Part shown: positions 40,985 through 49,031 of the stretch, piece after piece
Numbering within the stretch: the stretch's first letter is position 1
Layout of the letters: every line of letters starts with the position of its first letter
Source of the DNA: Bradyrhizobium aeschynomenes
GTDB taxonomy: Bacteria > Pseudomonadota > Alphaproteobacteria > Rhizobiales > Xanthobacteraceae
Reading direction: 5' to 3'
Length of the DNA stretch: 64,000 nt
Assembly (NCBI RefSeq): GCF_013178945.1
Contig: NZ_JABFDM010000015.1
Span: 43,106 to 107,105, forward strand
Translations under genes and position numbers: made by a program
The notes under the pieces: model-generated
The model's input: the letters and a program-made list of their open reading frames with translations, nothing else
What the model was told of the DNA's origin: nothing
Databases searched by the model: none

Positions 40985-41833
40985 TCATCCCTTGATCGCA
41001 CCCGACGTCAGGCCGGCAACGATGTGCTTCTGCGCCAGAAGGAAGAGGGTGATGGTAGGGAGGATGGTCAGGGTGATGAAGGCGAGGATCAGGTGCCACT
41101 CGGACGAATACTCGCCCTGATAGACCATGATGCCGAGCGGCCAGGGATACAGCGCGTCGGTGTTGAGCATCACGAGCGGCAGGAGATAGGCGTTCCAGCT
41201 GTTGACGAAGGTGATGGTGCCGACCGTCGCCAGGATCGGGCGCGACAGCGGCAGTGTCACATAGCGGAAGAACTTGACGTAGCTGCAGCCGTCGACCAGA
41301 GCGGCTTCGAGCAGCTCATAGGGGATGTCCTTGAAGAAGCGGCGCAGCAGCAGCACGCTCATCGCGAGGCTGAAGGCGACCTGCGGCAGCGCCACGCCGA
41401 AGTAAGTATCGAGCAGCCCGAGATCGCGTACCTTGATGAACAGTGGCAGCACCGCGGTCGCCGCCGGAAACAGCAGGCCAAGCGTCAGATAGCTCAGCAG
41501 CATCGAGCTGCCGAAGAACCGGACATGGGCGAAGGTGAACGCCGCCATGGAAGCGACGATCAGGGTCAGGGCCACCGTCAGAGTCGAGATGATGAGCGAA
41601 TTGCGAAGCAGCTGCCAGTAGCGACCGGAAAACAGGATCTCGGCATAGTTCTGCCACTCCCAATGCTGGGGAAGGCCGAACGGATTGACGCGCAGCTCGC
41701 CGAGCGACTTGAAGCCGCCGAGCAGGGTCGCGAGCAGCGGCACCAGCACAAAGACGGCGACGGTCGCGAGAAACACCGCCTTGAACGGCACCGCCGGATC
41801 GAACGGCGCCCTCGTGGTCTCGGCATTACTCAT
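40985..41833 (-). CDS. sugar ABC transporter permease (MalG-like)
   Basis: 282 residues, six membrane helices. The EAA loop that docks to the ATPase is seen as YELLEAALVDGCSYVKFF-type residues. Overlaps the upstream permease end by 8 bases (ATGAGTAA). CUT1-type importer. No ATPase gene is next to it. Confidence 0.94.
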   Translation of the reverse strand: MSNAETTRAPFDPAVPFKAVFLATVAVFVLVPLLATLLGGFKSLGELRVNPFGLPQHWEWQNYAEILFSGRYWQLLRNSLIISTLTVALTLIVASMAAFTFAHVRFFGSSMLLSYLTLGLLFPAATAVLPLFIKVRDLGLLDTYFGVALPQVAFSLAMSVLLLRRFFKDIPYELLEAALVDGCSYVKFFRYVTLPLSRPILATVGTITFVNSWNAYLLPLVMLNTDALYPWPLGIMVYQGEYSSEWHLILAFITLTILPTITLFLLAQKHIVAGLTSGAIKG

Positions 41834-42767
41834 CGCGCATGAACCATCGCTTGTAGGTGAAGGCAAAGGTCACGCAGATCACGAACAGAATGACGCCGAT
41901 GGCGCTGCCATAGCCGACGCGCATGCGCGAGATGCCGTTGTTGTAGAGAAAGCTCACCATCGTGTTCGACGAATCGGCGGGTCCGCCGCGGGTCAGCGGC
42001 ATGACCAGGTCGAACAGCTGCAAGGAGCCAACGACGGCAAAGAACACCGACAGCCGGATCGTCGGGTAGAGCAAGGGGATGACGACGTGGCGCAGGCTCT
42101 GCGCCCGCGTCGCGCCGTCGATCCGGGCGGCCTCAACCAGGCTCTTGTCGATGCTCTGCAGCGCCGCGATGAACAGCATCATGTGGAAGCCGAAATATTT
42201 CCAGACGATGACGATCAGTACCGCCAGCATCGCCGTGTCGGTCGAGGCCAGCAGATGCGGCGGGTCGGCGCCGAAGCTGCGCCAGATCGAGGCGACCAGG
42301 CCGTAATCGCCGTCATAGACGAAGCTGAAGATCAGCCCGGTCGCGATCTCGGCGAGGATGTAAGGCATGAAGAACAGCATGCGCAGCGCCACCGCGCCGC
42401 GGAACCGCTCCGCGAGCATCAGGGCCAGCGCCAGGGCCAGCGGCAGCTGCACGCACAGCGAGACCGCGATGATCAGGCCGTTGTTGCGTAGCGCCAGCCA
42501 GAACGCGCGCGTCTCCAGCACGAAGCGGTAATTGTCGAGCCCGATCCAGTTGGTCGGCTTGCCGAAGCCGTTCCAGTTGAAGGCCGAGTACCAGGCAGCC
42601 TCGCCGATTGGCAGCACGACGAACAGCGTGAACAGCACCAGCGCCGGCGGCAGGAACAGGATCAGGACGGTGAAGCGGCCGTCCCAGCTCGGCCCGCGCA
42701 CCGCCTGTGCGGTGCGCGATGGCTGCGCAACGCCCATCGCCGGCGAACTCGCAATCGGTCGCGCCAC
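41826..42767 (-). CDS. sugar ABC transporter permease (MalF-like)
   Basis: 313 residues, six membrane helices. EAA loop KSLVEAARIDGATRAQSLR. Starts at GTG 42767 one base after the binding-protein stop; ATG 42737 is an alternative. Pairs with MalG-like to form the channel. Confidence 0.94.
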   Translation of the reverse strand: MARPIASSPAMGVAQPSRTAQAVRGPSWDGRFTVLILFLPPALVLFTLFVVLPIGEAAWYSAFNWNGFGKPTNWIGLDNYRFVLETRAFWLALRNNGLIIAVSLCVQLPLALALALMLAERFRGAVALRMLFFMPYILAEIATGLIFSFVYDGDYGLVASIWRSFGADPPHLLASTDTAMLAVLIVIVWKYFGFHMMLFIAALQSIDKSLVEAARIDGATRAQSLRHVVIPLLYPTIRLSVFFAVVGSLQLFDLVMPLTRGGPADSSNTMVSFLYNNGISRMRVGYGSAIGVILFVICVTFAFTYKRWFMRDE

Positions 42768-42768
42768 G

Positions 42769-44028
42769 TCAATTGCCCTGCTTGCGCGCAGCCTCGATCG
42801 TCTTGGCCGCCTCCTGCGGGCTCATGCTGCCGCCGGCGATCTCCGCCGAGGCATCGTTGACGACGCGACCGACCGAAGGACCGAGGCTCTGATCGTAGAA
42901 GTTCTGGTGATAGTTCGACTTCGCCAGATTCGACGCGACCCGCTTCATGAAAGAGTTGTTGAGGCCGGCGTCGGCGCCCTGCACAACGGGAACGATGAAA
43001 TTGCCGGCCGCAAGCCGCGTCTGCACGTCCTTCGAGATGAAGTACTTCAGGAAGTCGGCCGCTTCCTTCGGCGAGCCCTTCGTGATCAGCCAGCCGGTGA
43101 TGCCGCCGAGCGTATCGGTCGGTGCGCCCTTGCCGCCCGCCACCGTCGGAAAATCGAACCAGCAGATCTTGTCCTCACCCAAGCCCACCTTGTCGGCCGC
43201 GAGCGCCCGCTGGAGATTGTAGACGGAGCTGATCGCGAGCGTCATCGCCGCCTTGCCGTCGCCGAAATAGCCCACGGCCTGCGGGTTCTTGAAGCCAAGG
43301 AAACCGTTCTGGAACGGCTGCAGGTCGACGAGCTGCTTGAACAGCTCGCCGGATTTGACGAAGGTGTCGCCGGCAAACCCGCCGTTCTCGCCGCGCAGCG
43401 CTGCCTCGAAGGCCGGTTTGCCGCCGATACGCACGGCGAGATGCGTCCAGTAGAAGTGCAGCGGCCATTTGTCGGCGCCGCCGACCACGATCGGGGTCAC
43501 GCCCGCCGCCTTCAAGGTCTTCACGGCCGCCAGCAGATCGTCCCACGTCTTGATGGAGGCGGGATCGACCTTGGCCTTGGCCATCAGCTCCCTGTTGCAG
43601 ACGAAGCCAACCTGCGACAACGCGGTCGGCAGGCCGTAGACGTGGCCATTGTCGGTGAAAGCCGCGAGCGCTGCCGGGGTCAGGCTGTCGCTGTAACCCT
43701 TCACCTGATCGGTGATGTCCTCCAACACACCGGCTTCGATCTGCGCGTTCAGGACGCCGCCGGCCCAGCTGTAGATGATGTTCGGCCGGTCCTTGGATTG
43801 CAGGATGGTCGGCAGCTTGGCCTTGTAGGCCTCGTTCTCCAGGAACTGCATCTCGACCTTGACGCCCGGATGCGACGCCTCATAGGCGCGGGCGACCTCC
43901 TCCCAGATCTTCACCTGGGCCGGGTTGACCTCGATGTGCAACCATTTGACGGTGGTGTCGGCGCTCGCGGCGTTGGCCCAGAGCAGGCATGCGGCAGCGG
44001 CGAGTCCCAGCTTCGCGAGCAGTCTCAT
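42769..44028 (-). CDS. ABC transporter sugar-binding protein
   Basis: 419 residues, periplasmic. Sec signal peptide MRLLAKLGLAAAACLLWANAASA; the two-lobed family-1 binding fold with WEEVARAYEASHPGVKVE, YSWAGGVL and a GGITGWLITKGSPKEAADF segment. GGAGG 5 bases before ATG 44028. First gene of the SBP-MalF-MalG-oxidoreductase-ThuA-LacI operon. Substrate unknown; ThuA points to a disaccharide such as trehalose or sucrose (inference). Confidence 0.94.
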   Translation of the reverse strand: MRLLAKLGLAAAACLLWANAASADTTVKWLHIEVNPAQVKIWEEVARAYEASHPGVKVEMQFLENEAYKAKLPTILQSKDRPNIIYSWAGGVLNAQIEAGVLEDITDQVKGYSDSLTPAALAAFTDNGHVYGLPTALSQVGFVCNRELMAKAKVDPASIKTWDDLLAAVKTLKAAGVTPIVVGGADKWPLHFYWTHLAVRIGGKPAFEAALRGENGGFAGDTFVKSGELFKQLVDLQPFQNGFLGFKNPQAVGYFGDGKAAMTLAISSVYNLQRALAADKVGLGEDKICWFDFPTVAGGKGAPTDTLGGITGWLITKGSPKEAADFLKYFISKDVQTRLAAGNFIVPVVQGADAGLNNSFMKRVASNLAKSNYHQNFYDQSLGPSVGRVVNDASAEIAGGSMSPQEAAKTIEAARKQGN

Positions 44029-44054
44029 TACAGTCCTCCCAACCATCTTCTTTT

Positions 44055-44093
44055 GTTGCGGTAATCCTGTCCTCAAATTTTGAGGTGCGCAAC
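44055..44093. promoter_or_regulatory. nested dyad, probable LacI-family operator
   Basis: CCTCAAA-T-TTTGAGG (44071-44085) is a perfect palindrome, nested inside GTTGCG (44055-44060) and CGCAAC (44088-44093). It lies between the divergent ABC operon and the SDR gene, so one regulator could control both. Confidence 0.7.
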
Positions 44094-44191
44094 TAAAATT
44101 CTGATCTATGCACCTCACTCGGAGGCGTCTAAGCTTTGGAGTCGAGCTGGGCGGCGCGTCGCCCCACGAAAATCAAAGTTGGGAGATGTCC

Positions 44192-44950
44192 ATGGCTGCC
44201 ACTTATTCCGATCTCGCCCATAAGGTCGTTCTCGTGACCGGCGGCGCATCGGGAATCGGCGCAGCGACCGTGCGGCGCTTTGCCCAGCAGCGATCCACCG
44301 TCGTGTTCTTCGACATCAAGGCCGATGAGGGCCGCGGCCTGGAGCGCGAATTGTCGGGTCAAGGTCTCAGCGCGCATTTCCAATGCGTCGACCTGACCGA
44401 CATCGCCGCTTTGCGGGCAGGCGTCGCGGAGGCACGCAAGGCACACGGCGCGATCAACGTCCTCGTCAACAATGCCGCCAATGACGAACGACACAGCACC
44501 GAGGAGATGACGCCGGAGTATTGGGACGACCGCGTCGCGGTCAACCTGAAGCACCAGTTCTTCGCCGCGCAGGCCGTACTGCCGGACATGAAGGCCGCGA
44601 ATGCCGGCGTCATCATCAATTACGGCTCGATCTCATGGATGGCCGGACAAGGCGGCATGGCCGCCTACACGGCGAGCAAGTCAGCCGTGCTCGGCCTGAC
44701 CCGCTCGCTGGCGCGCGACTACGGCCCCTACAATATCCGCGTGAACGCGATCGCGCCGGGATGGATCATGACCGAGCGCCAGCTCGAGAAGTGGATGACT
44801 CCACAAGGCGAGGTCGAGCTGATGCAGCGGCAATGCCTGAAGCGGAAGCTGATCCCCGACGAGCTCGCAAAGTTCACCGTCTTCCTCGCCTCCGAGGAGG
44901 CGTCAGCCTGCACCGGCCAGCACTATGTCGTCGATGGCGGCTGGGTGTGA
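44192..44950 (+). CDS. SDR-family oxidoreductase
   Basis: 252 residues. Short-chain dehydrogenase: TGGASGIG cofactor motif, NNAAN, the Ser-Tyr-Lys triad in GSISWMA ... AYTASK, and terminal GQHYVVDGGWV. Start ATG 44192 with GGGAG 6 bases upstream (ATG 44186 also in frame). Divergent from the sugar ABC operon and probably oxidises a product of that sugar (inference). Confidence 0.92.
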   Translation: MAATYSDLAHKVVLVTGGASGIGAATVRRFAQQRSTVVFFDIKADEGRGLERELSGQGLSAHFQCVDLTDIAALRAGVAEARKAHGAINVLVNNAANDERHSTEEMTPEYWDDRVAVNLKHQFFAAQAVLPDMKAANAGVIINYGSISWMAGQGGMAAYTASKSAVLGLTRSLARDYGPYNIRVNAIAPGWIMTERQLEKWMTPQGEVELMQRQCLKRKLIPDELAKFTVFLASEEASACTGQHYVVDGGWV

Positions 44951-44986
44951 ATTACTGCTCCGTCGGTCTATCGCGCCGCAGTCCCC

Positions 44987-46213
44987 TCAGGTGCAGCGCG
45001 CCTGAAAGTTGGCTGCGGTCAGCCGCGTCATCACGTCGTTGAGATGCGCCTGGTCGCGCGTCTCGATCACCAGCTCCAGCAAGGTCGCCTTGGCCGGCAG
45101 GTCGGAGAAGGTGCGCTGATGCGACACCTCGATGATGTTGGCGCCGGCGTCCGCCAGCAGGGTCGACACGGCGGCGAGCTGCCCCGGGCGGTCGACGATG
45201 TCGATCGACAGCTGCGTCAGCCGTCCCTCGCGTGCAAGCTCGCGGGTCAGCACCGAGGCGATCAGGCGGGTGTCGATGTTGCCGCCGCTCAGCACCAGCC
45301 CGACATTGCGCCCGGCGAACTGCGCGGGGTGCGCGAGCACCGCCGCGAGGCCGACGGCGCCGGCGCCTTCGACCACCGTCTTCTCGATCGAGATCAAGGT
45401 GGCCAACGCCCGCTCGATCTGCGGCTCGGTGACGAGCAGGATGTCGTCGACGAGGTGGCGGATGATCTCGGTCGTGATGCGGCCCGGCGATTTCACCGCA
45501 ATGCCCTCCGCCAGCGTATCGCCGCGCATCGGCAGGCCGCTGCTGTTGATGGCGTTGAACATCGACGGATAGAGCCCGGCCTGCACGCCGATGATGCGCA
45601 GGCCCGGCTTGAGGGCGCGCGCCGCGACCGCCATGCCGGAGATCAGGCCACCACCGCCGATCGGCACCACGAGGGTGTCGAGTTCGGGGACCACCGCCAG
45701 CATCTCGAGCGCCACGGTGCCCTGCCCTGCGATGATCAGCGGGTCGTCGTAGGGATGAATCATCGTCATGCCCTTGGCCACACCGTGCTCCCTGGCGAAC
45801 GCGCCCGCCTCCTCCAACGTGGCACCGGAGATGACGACCTCGGCGCCGTGCCGTTTGGTGTTCTCCACCTTCACCATCGGCGTGCCAACCGGCATCACGA
45901 TGGTGGCGGGAATTCCGAGACGCCGCGCGTTGTAGGCCACGCCCTGCGCATGGTTGCCGGCGGACATCGCGATCACGCCGCGCTCGCGCTGCTCGGCCGA
46001 CAGCGCGTTCAACCTGTTAAGCGCGCCGCGCTCCTTGAACGAGGAGGTGAACTGCAGGTTCTCGAATTTGAGCCAGATGTTGCAACCGCAGATCTCGCCC
46101 AACGTCCGGCTTTGGTTGCAGGCGGTGGCCAGCACCGCGCCGCCGATGGTGTCCGCGGCGGCGCGCACATCGCTCAAGGTCACGGGCAGCGCGGTCAGAT
46201 CGATGGCGGTCAT
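44987..46213 (-). CDS. ilvA: threonine ammonia-lyase with C-terminal ACT domain
   Basis: 408 residues from Met 46213 (Met 46225 is possible). Converts threonine to 2-oxobutyrate for isoleucine synthesis. PLP fold type II: Schiff-base Lys in SSFKERGALN, the SAGNHAQG loop, GGGGL and SGGN. One ACT-like regulatory domain (from about residue 325, QLSIDIVDRPGQLAAVSTLL) suggests allosteric control. Convergent with the SDR gene. Confidence 0.92.
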   Translation of the reverse strand: MTAIDLTALPVTLSDVRAAADTIGGAVLATACNQSRTLGEICGCNIWLKFENLQFTSSFKERGALNRLNALSAEQRERGVIAMSAGNHAQGVAYNARRLGIPATIVMPVGTPMVKVENTKRHGAEVVISGATLEEAGAFAREHGVAKGMTMIHPYDDPLIIAGQGTVALEMLAVVPELDTLVVPIGGGGLISGMAVAARALKPGLRIIGVQAGLYPSMFNAINSSGLPMRGDTLAEGIAVKSPGRITTEIIRHLVDDILLVTEPQIERALATLISIEKTVVEGAGAVGLAAVLAHPAQFAGRNVGLVLSGGNIDTRLIASVLTRELAREGRLTQLSIDIVDRPGQLAAVSTLLADAGANIIEVSHQRTFSDLPAKATLLELVIETRDQAHLNDVMTRLTAANFQARCT

Positions 46214-46344
46214 GGCTCTGCCCATCCTTCAACGTGCATTATTGCACGGCGATATTGCACGGCGATGCCGACGAAGCACCGGCGCTCGCACGATATTGCC
46301 GATACGAGCCGACCGCCGGCGCGGTCGGACGGTTCGCCTCGATC

Positions 46345-47334
46345 TCAGGCCCCGAGATCGGGCAGCCCGAGCATCAGCCGCATATTCTGCACGGCCGCGC
46401 CCGAGGCGCCCTTGCCGAGATTGTCGAGGCGCGCCACCAGCACCGCCTGGTGATGCTTGTCGCTCGCGAACACGTGCAGCTCGAGCTTGTTGGTCTCGTT
46501 CAGCGCCTCCGGCTCGAGTCGGCCGCTCCTGGCCGCCGCGCCATCGAGCGGCATCACCGAGACGTACTTGCTGCCTGCATAATGCTTTGCCAACGCGGCC
46601 TGCAGGTCCGCACCACCAGGCTTGCCCGGCAGCGTGTCCAATTGCAGCGGCACCGAGACCAGCATGCCCTGCCGGTAATTGCCGACCGAGGGAATGAAGA
46701 TCGGGCGCCGCGTCAGCCGCGAATAGAGCTGCAGCTCCGGCAGATGCTTGTGCTCGAGACTGAGACCATACAGCTCGAAATTGGGCGCGGTGCCATTCTC
46801 GTAAGCCGCAATCATCGTCTTGCCACCGCCGGAATAGCCGCTCACCGCATTCACGGTGATCGGATAGTCCTGCGGCAGCAGGCCGGCATCGACCAGCGGC
46901 CGCAGCAGCGCGATGCCGCCGGTCGGATAGCAGCCGGGATTGGAGACCTTGCGCGCGCTCCGGATCTTGTCGGCCTGGTCGGCCGCCAGCTCGGGAAAGC
47001 CATAGGCCCAGTCCGGCGCGACTCGATAGGCGGTCGACGCGTCCAGCACCTTCGGCGCCGACGAGCCCATGCCGTCGATCAACGCGACGGTCTCCTTGGC
47101 CGCGTCATCCGGCAGGCAGAGGATGACGAGATCCACCTCAGCCATCAGCTCGCGCTTGGCGGCGGGATCCTTGCGCCTGTCGTCGGCGATCGTCTTCACG
47201 ACGATGTCGTTCTGATGCGCCAGCCGCTCGGCGATCCCGAGGCCGGTCGTCCCGGAGCCGCCGTCGACGAACACGGAACGGGTCGCGGCGCCGGTTGGGG
47301 TGTGAGCCTTCGGGTTGCTATCGATCACGGTCAT
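46345..47334 (-). CDS. argC: N-acetyl-gamma-glutamyl-phosphate reductase
   Basis: 329 residues. Third step of arginine synthesis. N-terminal GGSGTTGLGIAE NADP motif, catalytic Cys135 in SNPGCYPTG and the SGYSGGGKTMIAAYE segment. Shorter type (type 2) as in rhizobia. AAGGAG 7 bases before the ATG. The arginine partners are elsewhere. It lies 11 bases downstream of the PaiB-like gene on the same strand. Confidence 0.95.
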   Translation of the reverse strand: MTVIDSNPKAHTPTGAATRSVFVDGGSGTTGLGIAERLAHQNDIVVKTIADDRRKDPAAKRELMAEVDLVILCLPDDAAKETVALIDGMGSSAPKVLDASTAYRVAPDWAYGFPELAADQADKIRSARKVSNPGCYPTGGIALLRPLVDAGLLPQDYPITVNAVSGYSGGGKTMIAAYENGTAPNFELYGLSLEHKHLPELQLYSRLTRRPIFIPSVGNYRQGMLVSVPLQLDTLPGKPGGADLQAALAKHYAGSKYVSVMPLDGAAARSGRLEPEALNETNKLELHVFASDKHHQAVLVARLDNLGKGASGAAVQNMRLMLGLPDLGA

Positions 47335-47345
47335 GACACGCTCCT

Positions 47346-47996
47346 TCAGGTCTGGGGTTCGCCGGCAAAGGCCTGGGGCCGCGCCTGCCGCATGAGAGAG
47401 GATATCTGTTGCGAGCCGATGTCGGACCGCTCGCCGAGCCTGGCTGCGATCGCCGCGTAATCCGCTTCGGACTTGTGCTGGTTGAGCTTGAAGCTGCCCT
47501 CGACGGTCTCGATCGTCATGACGATTCCGACGATGGCCTTGCGCATCGCCTCGAGGCGTCCCGCCGTCATCTTGTCCGAAGTCCAGGGCTTCTTCGGCAG
47601 CAGGCGCTGCTCGAACTTGGCACTGACCTCGTCCACCTGCCGCGCAAGCTCAGCTTCGGACAGGATCCGCGCCGTGCCGGTCAGATGCACCGCCTGATAG
47701 AGCCAGGTCGGCACCTGGTCGGGCGACACGTACCAGTCGGCCGAGACATAGGCATCGGAGCCGCTCACGGCGAGCAGCCAGGGCGTCGCGCCGTCGGCAA
47801 CCTTGGCCAACGGATTGTTGCGCGCGACATGAAAGAACGCCTGCGGCGTGCCGTCGTTCAGCGCGCCCAGATGAAACGGCACCGGCGACGCAATCGGCTT
47901 GCTGCCGTCCCACGCGCAGACCGTGCCGAAGCCGCGCGCGTCCGCAAAGCCGAGGCTCGCGGCGCGGTCAAGCTTGAAGGGCGGTGGCGTGTACAT
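47346..47996 (-). CDS. FMN-binding negative transcriptional regulator, PaiB family
   Basis: 216 residues. Split-barrel flavin-binding fold; MYTPPPFK start, PFHLG, HVARNNPLAK, SADWYVSPDQVPTWLY and KLNQHKSEAD are PaiB hallmarks. Described as repressing sporulation and protease genes in Bacillus; in proteobacteria the role is unclear. AGGAG 7 bases before the ATG. Confidence 0.9.
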   Translation of the reverse strand: MYTPPPFKLDRAASLGFADARGFGTVCAWDGSKPIASPVPFHLGALNDGTPQAFFHVARNNPLAKVADGATPWLLAVSGSDAYVSADWYVSPDQVPTWLYQAVHLTGTARILSEAELARQVDEVSAKFEQRLLPKKPWTSDKMTAGRLEAMRKAIVGIVMTIETVEGSFKLNQHKSEADYAAIAARLGERSDIGSQQISSLMRQARPQAFAGEPQT

Positions 47997-48229
47997 CGGA
48001 AACTCCTGCTGGACGAAGGAGCCGCCTGATCAATCGCGCCGCAAGGAGAAGGATTGCCGCGGGACCGGATCCGGCGGCAGGGGCTGTGATCTCAAACGCA
48101 GATCATCGCCCGTACCGCGGGGGTACGACGGCGCATTCCGGCGATCATGTTGGTCGCTGCGTGGATCATGGGCGCAGGCGTATAAGGCCGCACGGTTCCT
48201 GCGTCAAGATCGCAACTCGCCGGCGCGCA

Positions 48230-48760
48230 TCAGACCGTGCGCCAGAGCCATTCCATGATGCGGCCGATGATGTCGCCGAACAGCAGCAGCACCGCCGACC
48301 ACATCAGCGCCGAGACGAAATTGGCAACCTGGAACATCAGATAAGGCATCTCGAAGATGCCGGCCGCCAGCGGCACCGAGGCGCGCAACGGCCCGAAGAA
48401 CCGGCCGATGAAGATGCTCGGTACCCCCCAGTCGCGCACGAAGGCTTCGCCACGCGGCAGCAACTCCGGATAGCGCGACAGCGGCCACATCTGGGCGACA
48501 CGATCCTTGTAGCGGTAGCCGAACCAGTAGGAGACCCAGTCGCCGAGCGCTGCACCGATGCCGCCGGCCAGCCACACCGGCCAGAAGCTGATGCCGGTGG
48601 CCCCGATCAGGGCGCCGATCGCAACCAGGGCGCCCCAGGCGGGAATCAGCAGCGAAATGAAAGCGAGCGACTCGCCGAAAGCGAGCAGCAGGACGATCGG
48701 AGCAGCCCAGGCCTGATGGTCGCGCACGAAATCAGCTACCGCGCGGCCAAAATCTTCCAT
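48230..48760 (-). CDS. DedA-family membrane protein
   Basis: 176 residues with four to five membrane helices. DedA/SNARE-associated features: ESLAFISLLIPAWGALVAIG, the G-x-x-x-G-D-W pattern in GAALGDWVSYWFG, and FIGRFFGPLRASVPLAAG. Members help recycle lipid carriers and keep membrane potential. Alone on its strand; divergent from parE. Confidence 0.92.
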   Translation of the reverse strand: MEDFGRAVADFVRDHQAWAAPIVLLLAFGESLAFISLLIPAWGALVAIGALIGATGISFWPVWLAGGIGAALGDWVSYWFGYRYKDRVAQMWPLSRYPELLPRGEAFVRDWGVPSIFIGRFFGPLRASVPLAAGIFEMPYLMFQVANFVSALMWSAVLLLFGDIIGRIMEWLWRTV

Positions 48761-49031
48761 CTGCTCGATGCCTTTCCCGCTATGGAGCCCTAAGTCCTTG
48801 AAGGCTTTCGCGGTTCCCTGGCTCAGACTGGTACGCCACCGGGCCCGCCCACTTCAAGTCACAACAACCGGCTGTCTGCGTGAACGAATGTCTGTTCGGC
48901 CCTGCGGACGGGCGAAGGCGGTGCCGGAGCGTCCAGGGTCGATGTTTCCGGGGTCATTGTTTTATGGCCGCCCATGGCATAGTCAGGCTCGACGATTCGT
49001 TCCATCTTGCGCGAGCGCAACATCAGATTCC

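Noticed and set aside
48882..48897. GAAC-N8-GTTC as a LexA site upstream of parE
   Set aside because: The alphaproteobacterial LexA motif is GTTC-N7-GTTC (direct), and the inverted Gram-positive type has a 4-base spacer; neither fits.
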